The translations under genes were made by a program, and so were the position numbers. Positions 29,610 through 37,088 of a DNA stretch of 64,000 nt are shown here, piece after piece; the first letter of the stretch is position 1; every line of letters begins with the position of its first letter. This DNA is from Gemmatimonadota bacterium (GTDB taxonomy: Bacteria; Gemmatimonadota; Gemmatimonadetes; Gemmatimonadales; Gemmatimonadaceae). A model generated the notes under the pieces. That model made no database searches. It had not been told where the DNA came from and saw only the letters and a program-made list of their open reading frames with translations. Location of the stretch: the NCBI GenBank assembly GCA_016712265.1, contig JADJRJ010000011.1, positions 18,327 to 82,326 on the forward strand. Reading direction: 5' to 3'.

Positions 29610-30072
29610 CGTGCGGCGCGCGATTGATAGCCTTGGGGCCTCCGGCACATATCCGGGCCGCATTGTGTCGCCGAAACCGCATCCTACTGGATACTTTTAT
29701 GTGGTTTTGAGTAAGAACGCCAAAACCCAAACCAAGAAGGTGCACCGGCTGGTCGCCGAAGCGTTTCACGGACCGGCGCCAGACGCGAAGTCGCATGTCG
29801 CTCATTGGGACGGGAACCCTACGAACAATGCCGCATCGAACTTGCGGTGGGCGACACCCGCGGAGAACTATAGGGACACTGTTCGCCACGGTCGCGCGTA
29901 CAGAGGCACTGCCGCTTGGACAAACAAACTCTCCGATGAGGACGTCAAGGCCATACGGCATCTGGCGGCTGAAGGTCGTATGTTGCAACGCGAAATCGCC
30001 GCATCATACGGGATCGACCAAGCTCATGTGTCTCAGATACACTTGCGTAAGCGGTGGAAGTGGCTCGTTTAG
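29518..30072 (+). CDS. NUMOD4-HNH homing endonuclease, cassette 1
   Basis: 184 residues (178 if started at 29536, which has GGAG ten bases upstream). NUMOD4 at the N-terminus (SIPEEWRPVEGWPYEVSSLG), HNH core (KVHRLVAEAFHGPAP, VAHWDGNPTNNAASNLRWAT), then a C-terminal HTH (MLQREIAASYGIDQAHVSQI). Its stop (30070-30072) interlocks with the stop of the convergent o-spanin gene (30069-30071). Probably a mobile free-standing homing endonuclease with its own promoter and 5' hairpin. Confidence 0.88.
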   Translation: MWSMTAMASDSIPEEWRPVEGWPYEVSSLGRVRRAIDSLGASGTYPGRIVSPKPHPTGYFYVVLSKNAKTQTKKVHRLVAEAFHGPAPDAKSHVAHWDGNPTNNAASNLRWATPAENYRDTVRHGRAYRGTAAWTNKLSDEDVKAIRHLAAEGRMLQREIAASYGIDQAHVSQIHLRKRWKWLV

Positions 30073-30359
30073 TTATCGCGCGGGAAAGCCCGCAGCCGCC
30101 TCGCCTCTTCCACCCACTTCCCCGTCGCCCTGATCTGCGCCTCTAGGCCGATAGCCCACTCGTAGACCCGGAGCAGGTACTCTGCGGCATCAGCATTGGT
30201 CACCGGGGGCGATGGCACCGCAGGCCGCTCAGGGACGCGCAGGAGGGCTTGGGGAGGGGCCAGCGGCTCCACCCGCGTCACCACGATCGGGCCCGGCGTC
30301 GAGCTGGCGCACGCGCTCAACAGCAACCCGAATGCTGTCGGGAGCAGGATCATTCGCAT
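30069..30359 (-). CDS. Outer-membrane spanin lipoprotein (Rz1-like)
   Basis: 96 residues. Signal peptide MRMILLPTAFGLLLSACASS with lipobox LSAC (Cys17), then a Pro-rich segment (PLAPPQALLRVPERPAVPSP) and a helix. Its 5' part overlaps the 3' part of the inner-membrane spanin by 131 bases in another frame, the usual Rz/Rz1 arrangement. With its partner it fuses inner and outer membranes at lysis. Confidence 0.82.
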   Translation of the reverse strand: MRMILLPTAFGLLLSACASSTPGPIVVTRVEPLAPPQALLRVPERPAVPSPPVTNADAAEYLLRVYEWAIGLEAQIRATGKWVEEARRLRAFPRDN

Positions 30360-30651
30360 CGGGGGCGCTCCGTATCTCTCGGACGATGGTGACGATGCGG
30401 GAGCGGATCACGTCCCGGCCAGTCTCGACCGAGACCACGGCCCGGTCTGCGGCGTCGGTGATGGACTGGCGGATCGCCGCCTCTTGCGCCTGGCGCTTCA
30501 GATCGTCCCCGAGTTTCGCGATGGCCTTGTCCTTGGCCTCGATCGTGGCGGCGAGCCGCCCCTTGTCCTCGATGGCGTCGTAGGCGAGGTAGCCCACCCC
30601 GCCGAGGGCTGCGGTCAGGCCGAGGATGGCCCACCAGGTGACGGGGATCAC
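30229..30651 (-). CDS. Inner-membrane spanin (Rz-like)
   Basis: 140 residues from a GTG at 30651 overlapping the upstream stop. One N-terminal membrane helix (WWAILGLTAALGGVGYLAYD) then a periplasmic coiled coil (LAATIEAKDKAIAKLGDDLK, QAQEAAIRQSITDAADRAVV). Topology and overlap with the lipoprotein gene identify an i-spanin. Confidence 0.8.
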   Translation of the reverse strand: MIPVTWWAILGLTAALGGVGYLAYDAIEDKGRLAATIEAKDKAIAKLGDDLKRQAQEAAIRQSITDAADRAVVSVETGRDVIRSRIVTIVREIRSAPDANDPAPDSIRVAVERVRQLDAGPDRGDAGGAAGPSPSPPARP

Positions 30652-30854
30652 CGGACCGCCCACTGCCAGAGACGCCGCAGCGGGCCGACCGGATCGGGGA
30701 CCGGGATGCGGGCCACCAGCTCGCCGTCGAGACGGCCCCATGCCAGCGCACGGAACCGGGCCTCGGCCTCGTCGGCGTCACGCGCTTGGAGGGTGAAGCA
30801 CCACCGCCCGCCCTGGAAGGGATATGAGAAGGTGAAGGTCTTGTCGTCGGTCAT
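30648..30854 (-). CDS. Small hypothetical protein
   Basis: 68 residues from the ATG at 30854. TFTFSYPFQGGRWCFTLQAR, DEAEARFRALAWGRLDGELV. A short alpha-beta protein, coupled to the i-spanin (GTGA). No family. Confidence 0.5.
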   Translation of the reverse strand: MTDDKTFTFSYPFQGGRWCFTLQARDADEAEARFRALAWGRLDGELVARIPVPDPVGPLRRLWQWAVR

Positions 30855-30868
30855 GGCCGCGCTCCGCT

Positions 30869-31048
30869 CTACTCGCACCACCCCATCCGCCGCCCGTACT
30901 CCCTGGCCGCGCTCTCGGACCCGAACCCGGCGAGGTAGCTGGTTCCGGAGCCGTCGAACTCGTCGAACCACGGCTCGCGGGCCTGCCACTGCCACGGCGG
31001 CGTGTCCCGGAGGACGTGGGCGAGGGTGACCTTCTCGCGGGTCAGCAT
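30869..31048 (-). CDS. Small hypothetical protein
   Basis: 59 residues from the ATG at 31048. TLAHVLRDTPPWQWQAREPW, FDEFDGSGTSYLAGFGSESA. Overlaps the membrane protein stop upstream. No family. Confidence 0.48.
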   Translation of the reverse strand: MLTREKVTLAHVLRDTPPWQWQAREPWFDEFDGSGTSYLAGFGSESAAREYGRRMGWCE

Positions 31049-31587
31049 CAGGCCAGCACCATCGCCGCGGCCGTGACCGTGTAGAGGATGGCGCCGTGGC
31101 CCAGCGCCCCCAGCCACGTCGCGTGCGGCTCGCGATCGGTCAGGCCCCGGGCGATGAACCCGGCCTCGTAAGTCGCCACCTTCGCGACCCCGGCGAGCAG
31201 GACGGCAGCAGCCGCGATCCACGCCTCGTGCCACGCCAGGACGCCAGCAGGGGCGAGCGTGACCAGCGCGCCCGTGCCCGCCATGGCGAGGTACGCCATC
31301 GGCACCGACAGGCCCTTCCGGCTCTCGTAGAACCGCAGCCCGAGCCCGCCCATGTGTCCAAGCGACCATGCGCCGGACATGCCGGCCCAGATCAGCCCCG
31401 CCTCGACCCAGCCGTAGGCGACGAACCCGAACACCGCCGCCGGCAGGCCGAACATGGCGATCCCGACCTCCTTCGCCTTCGTGAACGAGGGCGCGCCGGG
31501 AAGCCGGCCCTGATCGCGGACGTGCGCCCAGAACAGGCCCCAGACGAGGCCGAGCACCGCGGCCAGCACGGCGAGGATGATGGTCAT
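31048..31587 (-). CDS. Multi-pass membrane protein
   Basis: 179 residues from the ATG at 31587 (longer frames run into the divergent promoter region). Four to five hydrophobic helices: IILAVLAAVLGLVWGLFWAH, VGIAMFGLPAAVFGFVAYGW, ALVTLAPAGVLAWHEAWIAA, ILYTVTAAAMVLA, with a polar loop RFYESRKGLSVPMAY. Lysis region location suggests an envelope role; not holin-sized. Confidence 0.6.
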   Translation of the reverse strand: MTIILAVLAAVLGLVWGLFWAHVRDQGRLPGAPSFTKAKEVGIAMFGLPAAVFGFVAYGWVEAGLIWAGMSGAWSLGHMGGLGLRFYESRKGLSVPMAYLAMAGTGALVTLAPAGVLAWHEAWIAAAAVLLAGVAKVATYEAGFIARGLTDREPHATWLGALGHGAILYTVTAAAMVLA

Positions 31588-31639
31588 GATGGGGGTCTCC
31601 GAACGTGTGCAGAAAATGCACGGGTTGCGTCGATTTCGT

Positions 31640-31668
31640 TTGACCGGCAGCTCGGCGCGTCCTATCAT
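31640..31668 (+). promoter_or_regulatory. Sigma-70 promoter for the 31722-32693 genes
   Basis: TTGACC (31640-31645) and TATCAT (31663-31668) with a 17-base spacer, plus strand, in the divergent gap between the membrane protein (31587) and the first small plus-strand gene (31722). A strong match, making these three genes an independent unit, perhaps expressed in a lysogen. Confidence 0.68.
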
Positions 31669-31721
31669 TAGGACATGAGGGAAGGGCAATCGCCCGCCCG
31701 CCAGAGGCAAGGAGCCCGGTC

Positions 31722-31931
31722 ATGGCCATCAAAATCCGCACCCCCGAAGAGATCGCCGCCCGCGTCGCGAAGGCAGAGGCGCGGAAGGCCGCCTCTGCCC
31801 AGCGGCACATCGACTACATGCGCGAGCACCCATCGGCCCCGATCGAGTTCGCCCCCGCCACCGGCCGGATCGACCTGTCGCCGCTGCCGACGAGCGCGGC
31901 TGCGTTCCGCGCCAAGATCAATCGTCGCTGA
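31722..31931 (+). CDS. Small basic helical protein
   Basis: 69 residues. RTPEEIAARVAKAEARKAAS then HIDYMREHPSAPIEFAPATG and RIDLSPLPTSAAAFRAKINR. AAGGAG upstream. Helical N-half, extended C-half. First gene of the plus-strand unit. Unknown function. Confidence 0.5.
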   Translation: MAIKIRTPEEIAARVAKAEARKAASAQRHIDYMREHPSAPIEFAPATGRIDLSPLPTSAAAFRAKINRR

Positions 31932-31941
31932 GGGCCGAGCC

Positions 31942-32220
31942 ATGACGACCTATCCCGACTGTGATCTCGACCGTTCCGCCTACCACGCTGCCGTCCGTTA
32001 CGTCGGCATCGAGGGATGGCCGACGTTCGTGTTTCCAGGCGCCCATGGGCGCTTCGTGGACGCCGCGGATCGCGCCCGGCGGCTCGTTGATGCCCTCCGG
32101 CTGGCCGGGGAGACCGGCGCCCAGGCATGGGTCACGACGACCGGCGAACGGCCGTCGGGCTTCCCGCGCATGGGGCAGCCGCTCGGTCCGACCATGGCGT
32201 CCGTCCGCCCCCCGGAATGA
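31942..32220 (+). CDS. Hypothetical protein
   Basis: 92 residues from the ATG at 31942. YPDCDLDRSAYHAAVRYVGI, ADRARRLVDALRLAGETGAQ, then a flexible Pro/Gly tail. Followed by a coupled HTH gene. No family. Confidence 0.48.
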   Translation: MTTYPDCDLDRSAYHAAVRYVGIEGWPTFVFPGAHGRFVDAADRARRLVDALRLAGETGAQAWVTTTGERPSGFPRMGQPLGPTMASVRPPE

Positions 32221-32693
32221 CGCGCGACGAGTTCCAGCGCACCGCCATCGCCATTCTGCGGTCCGCCGTGGGATGGCAGTCGGCCATCGCCCGCCGGCTC
32301 GGGGTCGAGCCTCGAACGGTGCGGCGGTGGTTGGCCGGCGGCGAGTTCCCGCCCGACATCGAGGCCCGTCTCGGCGCCTTGATCGGCGCCAGCGATATCA
32401 GCCCGTGGCCTCGAGACGAGTGGATGATCGGGGATGCGCTCGGCGGCGATGGCCGGCGCCGGGAATATATCGCGCATCTCCAGCCGCCGCGCTTCGTAGC
32501 ACGGGTCGTCGCCCTCGATGAGAACGGAGAACCCGAGGCCGACGAGTTCCCCGCCGACATCCTATCCGGCACGGTCTATCAGGCCGACCCGGAGACGGTG
32601 CTGTGCGAAATCGACTGGATCGACGACGTCCCGCCCGGTCAGCGGGCGCAATGGCTCGACGCGGCAGCTGATGCGATCGAGCGGGAATCTTAG
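32217..32693 (+). CDS. HTH DNA-binding protein
   Basis: 158 residues from the ATG at 32217. AIAILRSAVGWQSAIARRLG followed by VEPRTVRRWLAGGEFPPDIE is a good helix-turn-helix. The C-terminal half is acidic (LDENGEPEADEFPAD, EIDWIDDVPPG). Convergent with the membrane protein gene ending at 32727. Possibly an accessory regulator. Confidence 0.6.
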   Translation: MTRDEFQRTAIAILRSAVGWQSAIARRLGVEPRTVRRWLAGGEFPPDIEARLGALIGASDISPWPRDEWMIGDALGGDGRRREYIAHLQPPRFVARVVALDENGEPEADEFPADILSGTVYQADPETVLCEIDWIDDVPPGQRAQWLDAAADAIERES

Positions 32694-32726
32694 CCTACCC
32701 CGCGTCTGGATCGTCCACTCGGCCGG

Positions 32727-33041
32727 TCACCCGGCCGCGTCGTCGAGATCGCTCTTGCGCTGCGCCGTGATCTGCATCCGGGTCGATTCGTAGCTGGCCC
32801 AGGTCTGCCGCCGGTTCCGATCGTCGTAGGCCGCGCCGGCGATGTAGGCCATGACGACCGACCCCAGCAGCATCGCCAGCGATGTCGCGATCGTCTCGTG
32901 CAATCGGCTGTCGTGCCGGCCAGCCAGCATCAAGTAGGCGAGCCCGACCATGCAGAACGACAGAGTGAGCCAGACCGCGCGCCGGCGCAGCCTCCACGAC
33001 GTCTCCAGTCCATTGAGGCGAGGATCGCCGTCAGCCGGCAC
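32727..33041 (-). CDS. Two-helix membrane protein, holin candidate
   Basis: 104 residues. Two hydrophobic segments, about 23-42 (VWLTLSFCMVGLAYLMLAGR) and 49-68 (IATSLAMLLGSVVMAYIAGA), then a charged C-terminal helix. Overlaps the endolysin gene by eleven bases and follows it, so a holin or antiholin role is plausible from position and topology. Confidence 0.55.
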   Translation of the reverse strand: MPADGDPRLNGLETSWRLRRRAVWLTLSFCMVGLAYLMLAGRHDSRLHETIATSLAMLLGSVVMAYIAGAAYDDRNRRQTWASYESTRMQITAQRKSDLDDAAG

Positions 33042-33462
33042 GCCGGATGCCCTCGTCGATCACGCCGTCCGGATACCAGCCGCCATCCGGTTCCGGACCG
33101 CGGCCGTTCTCGTGTCGGATGATCGCCTTGACCAGCGACCGCAGGGTATCGAGGTCGTCGATATCGATCACCGCATCCGGCGCGACGCCCAGCTTCCGCG
33201 CCACCGTCACGAAGTACGCTTCGGTGTCGTTCTCGTTCGGGGGCGCCCAGCGGTTGATGATCCCCTCGACCGTCCGGAGGTCGTGCTTGTCGTAATAGGT
33301 CCGCAGCACGCGGACGATGGCGCGGATGCCCCACTCGGGTTCGTCGAAGACGATGAAGCGGGGATCGCCGGACTGGTCGGCCGACATTCCGGCCCACTTC
33401 GTTCCGGTGCGGTCGATGTTCCCCGGGTTATTCCCGCGCACTCCGCGCGGCAGTTGGGCCAT
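33031..33462 (-). CDS. Endolysin, muralytic glycosidase-like
   Basis: 143 residues. RGVRGNNPGNIDRTGTKWAG, PEWGIRAIVRVLRTYYDKHD, EGIINRWAPPNENDTEAYF: the G-I-R-N-x-N-P-G-N-I and RWAPP-x-E-N-x-T signature of a phage muralytic domain also found in virion proteins (the first ~140 residues at 37089-39083 are homologous). It degrades peptidoglycan; no signal peptide, so holin-dependent release is expected. Confidence 0.78.
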   Translation of the reverse strand: MAQLPRGVRGNNPGNIDRTGTKWAGMSADQSGDPRFIVFDEPEWGIRAIVRVLRTYYDKHDLRTVEGIINRWAPPNENDTEAYFVTVARKLGVAPDAVIDIDDLDTLRSLVKAIIRHENGRGPEPDGGWYPDGVIDEGIRRAG

Positions 33463-33542
33463 AGCGGATTCCCTTGTCTTTGATGGTGTGGTATAGGAGA
33501 GGGGCCTTAGCGGGGTCAGAACTGCGAACGAACACGCAGCAC

Positions 33543-33582
33543 CGCGGCGAGGGTGGTGGGCTACTCCCTCACCCTCGCCGCG
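33543..33582. terminator. 13-bp perfect inverted repeat between lysis genes
   Basis: CGCGGCGAGGGTG (33543-33555) pairs perfectly with CACCCTCGCCGCG (33570-33582) across a 14-base loop holding the stop codon of a micro-ORF. No T-run follows on either strand, so a classical terminator is doubtful; an RNA-processing or mRNA-stabilising hairpin upstream of the endolysin is an alternative. Confidence 0.45.
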
Positions 33583-33620
33583 ATCTCCGCGGCTTGGCGG
33601 AGGACTTCACCCGCGGTCAT
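33561..33620 (-). CDS. 19-residue ORF, possible remnant
   Basis: MTAGEVLRQAAEIAARVRE, coupled to the upstream gene by ATGA. The start resembles that of a longer phage protein family beginning MTxxEvLRxAaeLi; here the frame stops inside the 33543-33582 hairpin. It may be a truncated gene. Confidence 0.3.
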   Translation of the reverse strand: MTAGEVLRQAAEIAARVRE

Positions 33621-33901
33621 TCCTGCCGGGCCCGTGTCGCGACGAGCGCCAGCACCTCGTCGATCCGCCGGTTGATGCCCTGGATGCCCATGTCGAGCCG
33701 GCTCAGGTCCTCGCGCCGGGCGCTTTCCGCGCGAACCGTGTCGATCTTCGATTCCATGCGCATGATTTCTTGGTCGTGGTCGCTGCGGACCTCTCGAATT
33801 TGCGCCTGCACCCGCTTGATGATGCCGAACGCCAACGACGCGACGCTGACCAGCACGCCCGCCCCGGTCAGGACGTGGCCGATGGTGATCTCCACCGCCA
33901 T
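33617..33901 (-). CDS. Membrane-anchored coiled-coil protein, holin-like
   Basis: 94 residues from the ATG at 33901. One N-terminal membrane helix (LTGAGVLVSVASLAFGIIKR) and a long coiled coil (AQIREVRSDHDQEIMRMESK, RREDLSRLDMGIQGINRRID). Topology resembles pinholin or spanin-associated proteins; lysis context. Exact role unknown. Confidence 0.52.
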   Translation of the reverse strand: MAVEITIGHVLTGAGVLVSVASLAFGIIKRVQAQIREVRSDHDQEIMRMESKIDTVRAESARREDLSRLDMGIQGINRRIDEVLALVATRARQE

Positions 33902-34182
33902 CACGCGCCGCGCTCCACCAGAACGAGCCGCCACTTCTCACCGACGCCGAGCAGGCAGGACACTCCACTCGGCATCTCGCGAACGGCGGTCCACGTCGCG
34001 CCATCCTTCGTGGCGTAGATCACGAGGACACCGCCGTTCCGCATCTCGCCGGTGGCGATCTTCCGCTCCTGGAACTGCCGCTCCAGCTCTGCCGCGACCT
34101 CGCGAGTGGGGCCGCACGACTGCTGGGCGAGCGCCGGGGACGCCAGCAGCAGAAGTGCTGCGGCGGAAAGCCATTTCAGCAT
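33901..34182 (-). CDS. Secreted hypothetical protein
   Basis: 93 residues. Cleavable signal peptide (MLKWLSAAALLLLASPALAQ, site near Ala-Gln-Gln), then mature CGPTREVAAELERQFQERK, GGVLVIYATKDGATWTAVRE, GVSCLLGVGEKWRLV with two Cys. A periplasmic accessory protein, possibly for superinfection exclusion. Similar proteins are carried by alphaproteobacterial chromosomes and phages. Confidence 0.62.
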   Translation of the reverse strand: MLKWLSAAALLLLASPALAQQSCGPTREVAAELERQFQERKIATGEMRNGGVLVIYATKDGATWTAVREMPSGVSCLLGVGEKWRLVLVERGA

Positions 34183-34278
34183 CTCGGGTCTCCGCGAAGA
34201 ATGTTTCGGGGAATGTCCGCCCTTTCACGAAGAGCCGAGGGGCGGTAGGGTGGCGGCCTCAACCTATGGAGGCGACCA

Positions 34279-34581
34279 GTGGCGCGGATCGCGTCTATAC
34301 TCGTCTTGCTGGGAATTCTGGCCGGATGCGGGCCTCGAATGTCGATCGCGGATCAATGCTCGCAGTACGGATATCGACCGGGAAGTTCGGCGCACGCCAA
34401 CTGCCAGATGCAACTGTCGATCGCCGATCAGAACTTGCAGCAGCAGCGCAGCAACAACCTGACCCGCATGGGGATGCAGATGATGCAACCACCCCCTTCG
34501 CCGGGGATGACGACATATCGTTTTCCCTCCGGGAACACGATGACCTGTAGCCAGGTCGGCAGCATGGTGAGTTGCCATTGA
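34279..34581 (+). CDS. Putative lipoprotein (accessory gene)
   Basis: 100 residues from a GTG. ARIASILVLLGILAGCGPRM has a lipobox LAGC (Cys17). The mature part, QCSQYGYRPGSSAHANCQMQ then SIADQNLQQQRSNN, is a bacterial-type small lipoprotein. Opposite strand to the surrounding virion and lysis genes, as expected of a lysogenic-conversion (moron) gene. Confidence 0.65.
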   Translation: MARIASILVLLGILAGCGPRMSIADQCSQYGYRPGSSAHANCQMQLSIADQNLQQQRSNNLTRMGMQMMQPPPSPGMTTYRFPSGNTMTCSQVGSMVSCH

Positions 34582-34862
34582 GCGTGGCGGACCATGCGTG
34601 GTCATGGGCTGCGTTCGGTCTGGGTGCGATCGTCTATGTGGGGCTGGTCGCAGTTCTTCTTATCGTGATCCGGTTTTCCCCGGGGGCGCCGAAATGGGCG
34701 CGCTGGCCTATGGCCGCCACTTTGACAGCAACGTTGGTCGCCACTGCTGTATGGTTCGTTTCGTCTAGAAGCCTGCCAGTTGCGGTCGGCGGAGCCGTCG
34801 CCGGGGTCGTTTCCGCAATCGCCTATCGGCTACGATACGGCCAGTGGTGGGACGCGGGCTAG
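34578..34862 (+). CDS. Membrane protein (accessory gene)
   Basis: 94 residues from a TTG that overlaps the lipoprotein stop. Three hydrophobic helices: AAFGLGAIVYVGLVAVLLIV, WPMAATLTATLVATAVWFVS, AVGGAVAGVVSAIAYRLRYG. Its 3' end overlaps the convergent ejection protein gene by four bases. Envelope location; function unknown. Confidence 0.55.
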   Translation: MSVADHAWSWAAFGLGAIVYVGLVAVLLIVIRFSPGAPKWARWPMAATLTATLVATAVWFVSSRSLPVAVGGAVAGVVSAIAYRLRYGQWWDAG

Positions 34863-37075
34863 AAGCGCCCGGCCTGTTCGTCCAAGGTGACGCCAGTCGC
34901 CGTCCCCAGGACACCCGGAGGGGGAAGGAGTCGACTCGGGGTCGCGTCCACCATGCCGGCCGCGCGAACGCCCTGCACAAGCCGTGTGGCCGGTGCGAAT
35001 ATCCCCGCAACAGCCGCCTTAGATTGTGGCGATGCCAAAGGCAGCATGGAAATAAGCTTCTGCACGAAGTTCGCCTGCGCGACGGCGGTGTTCGACGTGT
35101 TGTCGCCCCCGGGAACACGGATCGTCGAGCGGGCGCCGACCCGGGCAAGCTGACGGATCAATGACCGCTCTTCCGGCGTGAACAGCATCCGCATGACTTC
35201 GGCGTTGTCCCGGAATGCGTCGTTGACGGCGCCGGCGAAGTTCGCCCCGGAAAATACCCGCTGCCCTTCCGACGCCACCCCGCCGTCTGCCGATCGCGCG
35301 AGCCGCAGAAACGCCTCCTGCCTGATCTGGTTCCACTGTTCGTCTGGGAGCGCGGCGCGGAGATTGCGGAGGTCGCGCACCATTCCGAACTTGTTGGCGC
35401 CGAGTGACGACGAGCCGAAAATGAGATTCGCCGCCTCCAGTGGACTGACCACCGGGTTGCCCGCGGCATCCTTCTGCACCAGTCGGGCGATGATGTTCTT
35501 CTGGCCCGTCGCGTCCTTGACGTCCTTGAACAGCGTTGCGTAGCTGGAATGGGCGCGGCGGGCATCGCGCCATGCCTTGATCGCCGCCGGGTCTCCGCTG
35601 ACGAGATCGGCGTCGAGCAACCGTTGCAGCCCGGAATCCACCTCTTGAATCGCGCGACGCAGCGCCGTGCTGTCGGCGTCCGGCATTCCCTTCGCGAGGT
35701 TCGACGCCTGCCTGCGCCACCGCTCCAGGGACGTCAGCAGCACCTCGCGATTGCCGGGCTGTGCGCCGGAGATGGCGTCCAGGCTCTCCAGCATTTTCGC
35801 CGTCTTGGGCGTCAGCGCAGGATCGATCATGAAGTCGCCGAGCGCCCCGCGGACTTCATGAGACAGCCGGAGAGCATCCCGCCCCGGGATCGCCGCCGCT
35901 GTCCCGCGCGCCGTCGCATACAGATCGTCGACGTTCTTCTTCGCCACGTCGCGCGCATTGGACAAGGCGGACTGCACCGCCGCCGCTCCCTGGCCAGGAG
36001 CCGTCACCACCGGACCCACATCACCCGCCATACGCTGCGGAATGGCCTTCAGATTGGCGCGGAGCGCGTCGTCGGCCTGCTCCCTGGCGCCGATCATCGT
36101 GGCCGCGGCGCCCTGCCCGTAGGCGCCCTTCCGCATCATGCTCTCGGTCATCTGCTGGCCGGGTTGGCCAGAAACATCACCCCGCGTCAGCGGAACGGGG
36201 ACCGGGAGCGTCTGCGCGTCGGTGTAGCGCGCGGCGTGGGTCGGGTCGACCGCTGACTTGGCCTCCCTTCCAAAGCGCGCCGCCCACTCTTTCGAGATAT
36301 CCGCCGGGTCGATGCCCAGCTTCTGCACCTCGCGGATGCCAGCCTCGGTCAACCGGCCGGTCTTGGCATCGAACAGTGCCGGCGACCCGAAGATGGCGCG
36401 ATACGCCTTGCCAACCAGCGGGACGGCGAGTTCTCCCGCAGCACCGAGCGCGCCGGCCGTGACGGCATCGCCCAGGTCCATGCCCGCGGTTGCCCCGCTT
36501 TCCTGAGCCAGCTTGTCGGTCGCGAGCGAACCCGCGGCAACGCCCGCCCCCGTTCCGACCGCGCGGCCCAGCAGCCCCAGCGCGGCCCCACCCGCCTTCC
36601 CCGCCAGCCCCGCGAACGGCATCGTAATCATCATCTGAGTGAACGTATCGTCCACATCCTGACCGGAAACTCCGGGGCTGTTGAGGTAGTACCGCTTGCC
36701 CTCGTACTCGACCCACGCATTGCCGAACTTGTCGGTGCCAGCGTTTGTGATCTTCTCTTTCAGTCCCTGTCGGAGAATGTCTAGCTTTCGGTCATCGGTG
36801 CGACCAAGCGACATTCTCGCCGACGTCTCGCCCCAGCCCGGGACCTGGAGGCGCGGGAACTCTTCGTAGTTGAACTCGCGACGATCGTTGCCCGTGATCG
36901 CGTTCGATACCGCATCATAGGCGCCGAGCGCTTGGCGCCCGAGCCATGACGTGGCGGTCGCCGCAGCGTTCGATGGCTCGGGCACGCCTTCCGTGTCCCG
37001 GACGCGGGCCACCTTTTCCCATTCGTCGGGTTCGGATTTCGGCACCGCCACCGAGGCCCACGGATCGTCTGCCAT
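34859..37075 (-). CDS. Large internal virion / DNA-ejection protein
   Basis: 738 residues from the ATG at 37075, preceded by GGAGCGGAAG. Alternating hydrophobic Gly/Ala-rich stretches (GLAGKAGGAALGLLGRAVGT, GAGVAAGSLATDKLA, ADAVTAGALGAAGELAVPLV) with long helices (LTSLERWRRQASNLAKGMPD). This is the composition of ejection proteins of short-tailed phages that form a channel in the host membrane. Last gene of the virion operon. Confidence 0.68.
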   Translation of the reverse strand: MADDPWASVAVPKSEPDEWEKVARVRDTEGVPEPSNAAATATSWLGRQALGAYDAVSNAITGNDRREFNYEEFPRLQVPGWGETSARMSLGRTDDRKLDILRQGLKEKITNAGTDKFGNAWVEYEGKRYYLNSPGVSGQDVDDTFTQMMITMPFAGLAGKAGGAALGLLGRAVGTGAGVAAGSLATDKLAQESGATAGMDLGDAVTAGALGAAGELAVPLVGKAYRAIFGSPALFDAKTGRLTEAGIREVQKLGIDPADISKEWAARFGREAKSAVDPTHAARYTDAQTLPVPVPLTRGDVSGQPGQQMTESMMRKGAYGQGAAATMIGAREQADDALRANLKAIPQRMAGDVGPVVTAPGQGAAAVQSALSNARDVAKKNVDDLYATARGTAAAIPGRDALRLSHEVRGALGDFMIDPALTPKTAKMLESLDAISGAQPGNREVLLTSLERWRRQASNLAKGMPDADSTALRRAIQEVDSGLQRLLDADLVSGDPAAIKAWRDARRAHSSYATLFKDVKDATGQKNIIARLVQKDAAGNPVVSPLEAANLIFGSSSLGANKFGMVRDLRNLRAALPDEQWNQIRQEAFLRLARSADGGVASEGQRVFSGANFAGAVNDAFRDNAEVMRMLFTPEERSLIRQLARVGARSTIRVPGGDNTSNTAVAQANFVQKLISMLPLASPQSKAAVAGIFAPATRLVQGVRAAGMVDATPSRLLPPPGVLGTATGVTLDEQAGRF

Positions 37076-37088
37076 CACTTCCGCTCCA

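Noticed and set aside
16396..34862. Integrase or recombinase expected beside the CI/Cro pair
   Set aside because: No tyrosine or serine recombinase signature found on either strand; the gene may lie in the missing segment or be absent.
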